This document shows, one piece after another, positions 62,599-63,062 of a stretch of 63,062 nt of DNA. The translations under genes and the position numbers were made by a program. Within the stretch, counting starts at the first letter, position 1; each line of letters starts with the position of its first letter. Source of the DNA: Setaria digitata (taxonomy: Eukaryota > Nematoda > Chromadorea > Rhabditida > Setariidae); assembly GCA_003640385.1 (NCBI GenBank), contig RCAB01000380.1, forward strand, positions 1-63,062. The letters run 5' to 3'. Below the pieces are notes generated by a model. The model saw nothing but the letters and a program-made list of their open reading frames with translations, made no database searches and was not told the origin of the DNA.

Positions 62599-63062
62599 TT
62601 CTTGCTAAAAAAGGAGTCAAACATTAATTAAATTAATATGAGTTTCTTTGGATTGATTGTAATTTGAATTTTTACTAATAACTGAAGACAATAACGATTG
62701 TCTGATAATTATTTTATTTGCTTTTTATTTTGCTTACTGCTTCTAGCTTTTTCATTGCTTAATCACTACACTTATTTCTAATAATCAACGCAAAAATACC
62801 ACCTTCTAATTTAGTTCTTATTTTTAAAAGATAAAAAGTTTAGGCAAAGTAAAAATAAAGTTGAAAAGATTAAGCAATCGAATGGTAAGTTCACTTGTAT
62901 AAGTGATTCTGATTTATTTATATACACAAATAACGTGTACACTTCAGCAGGTGCATTTTTTTTAGCAGTTTTTGGAAAATACAGAAACAAAACATTTTGT
63001 TTACTTTACTCATTATGGTAATGCACCAAAACATTGTTTATTAAGTATTAGCAGCAAAATTA
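62599..63062. other. Upstream region of the ALT gene
   Basis: This is the 5' flank of the minus-strand ALT gene, AT-rich, with the acceptor-like CTAAAAAAGG (TTTTTTAG on the minus strand) next to the gene. No promoter motif stands out. The window ends before any further gene. Confidence 0.5.

Overview
This 63-kb window is nuclear DNA of a filarial nematode (Onchocercidae). It is AT-rich with many poly-A/T runs, its genes are split into many short exons with TTTCAG/TTTTAG-type acceptors, and several starts sit directly behind a splice acceptor, as expected for spliced-leader trans-splicing. The last gene is an abundant larval transcript (ALT) gene, a family known from filarial worms. The genus cannot be fixed from sequence alone. 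Most single open frames are not genes. I rebuilt the genes by chaining exons whose splice phases fit and whose products match known families.

Layout: (1) 1736-3051 (+) is a meteorin-like secreted protein lacking its first exon. (2) 6263-13967 (-) is Integrator subunit 8 (INTS8), about 23 exons, with one internal exon and perhaps the C-terminus unresolved. (3) 14838-20844 (+) is a Maelstrom homologue with an HMG box, a MAEL domain and a long tail, diverging from INTS8 across an 870-bp gap. (4) 22388-24401 (+) is TRAPP subunit TRAPPC5/Trs31. (5) 25023-32380 (+) is the mitochondrial DNA polymerase gamma catalytic subunit, 22 exons, all phases consistent. (6) 33458-36648 (-) is a small four-helix membrane protein with LPPKY/LPTY tail motifs, LAPTM4-like. 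(7) 36649-52459 is a 15.8-kb gene-free stretch. (8) 52460-56347 (-) is enolase, 10 exons. (9) 57.7-58.4 kb is a CA-rich satellite. (10) 61514-62598 (-) is the ALT gene.

Maelstrom, TRAPPC5 and polymerase gamma are collinear, and the TRAPPC5-to-POLG gap is only 0.6 kb with a 3-nt leader behind an acceptor, so an operon is possible. The genes otherwise serve unrelated housekeeping functions (snRNA processing/transcription attenuation, vesicle tethering, mtDNA replication, glycolysis) next to two secreted products (meteorin-like, ALT).

Five of the six single-N positions are flanked by near-identical direct copies of 130-300 bp. They look like unmerged contig overlaps, and they falsely duplicate parts of INTS8, TRAPPC5 (two exons) and introns. 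The most interesting content is the Maelstrom gene, in a nematode group reported to have lost PIWI/piRNAs, followed by the meteorin-like gene with a GC-AG intron and the ALT gene with an unusually long acidic block.
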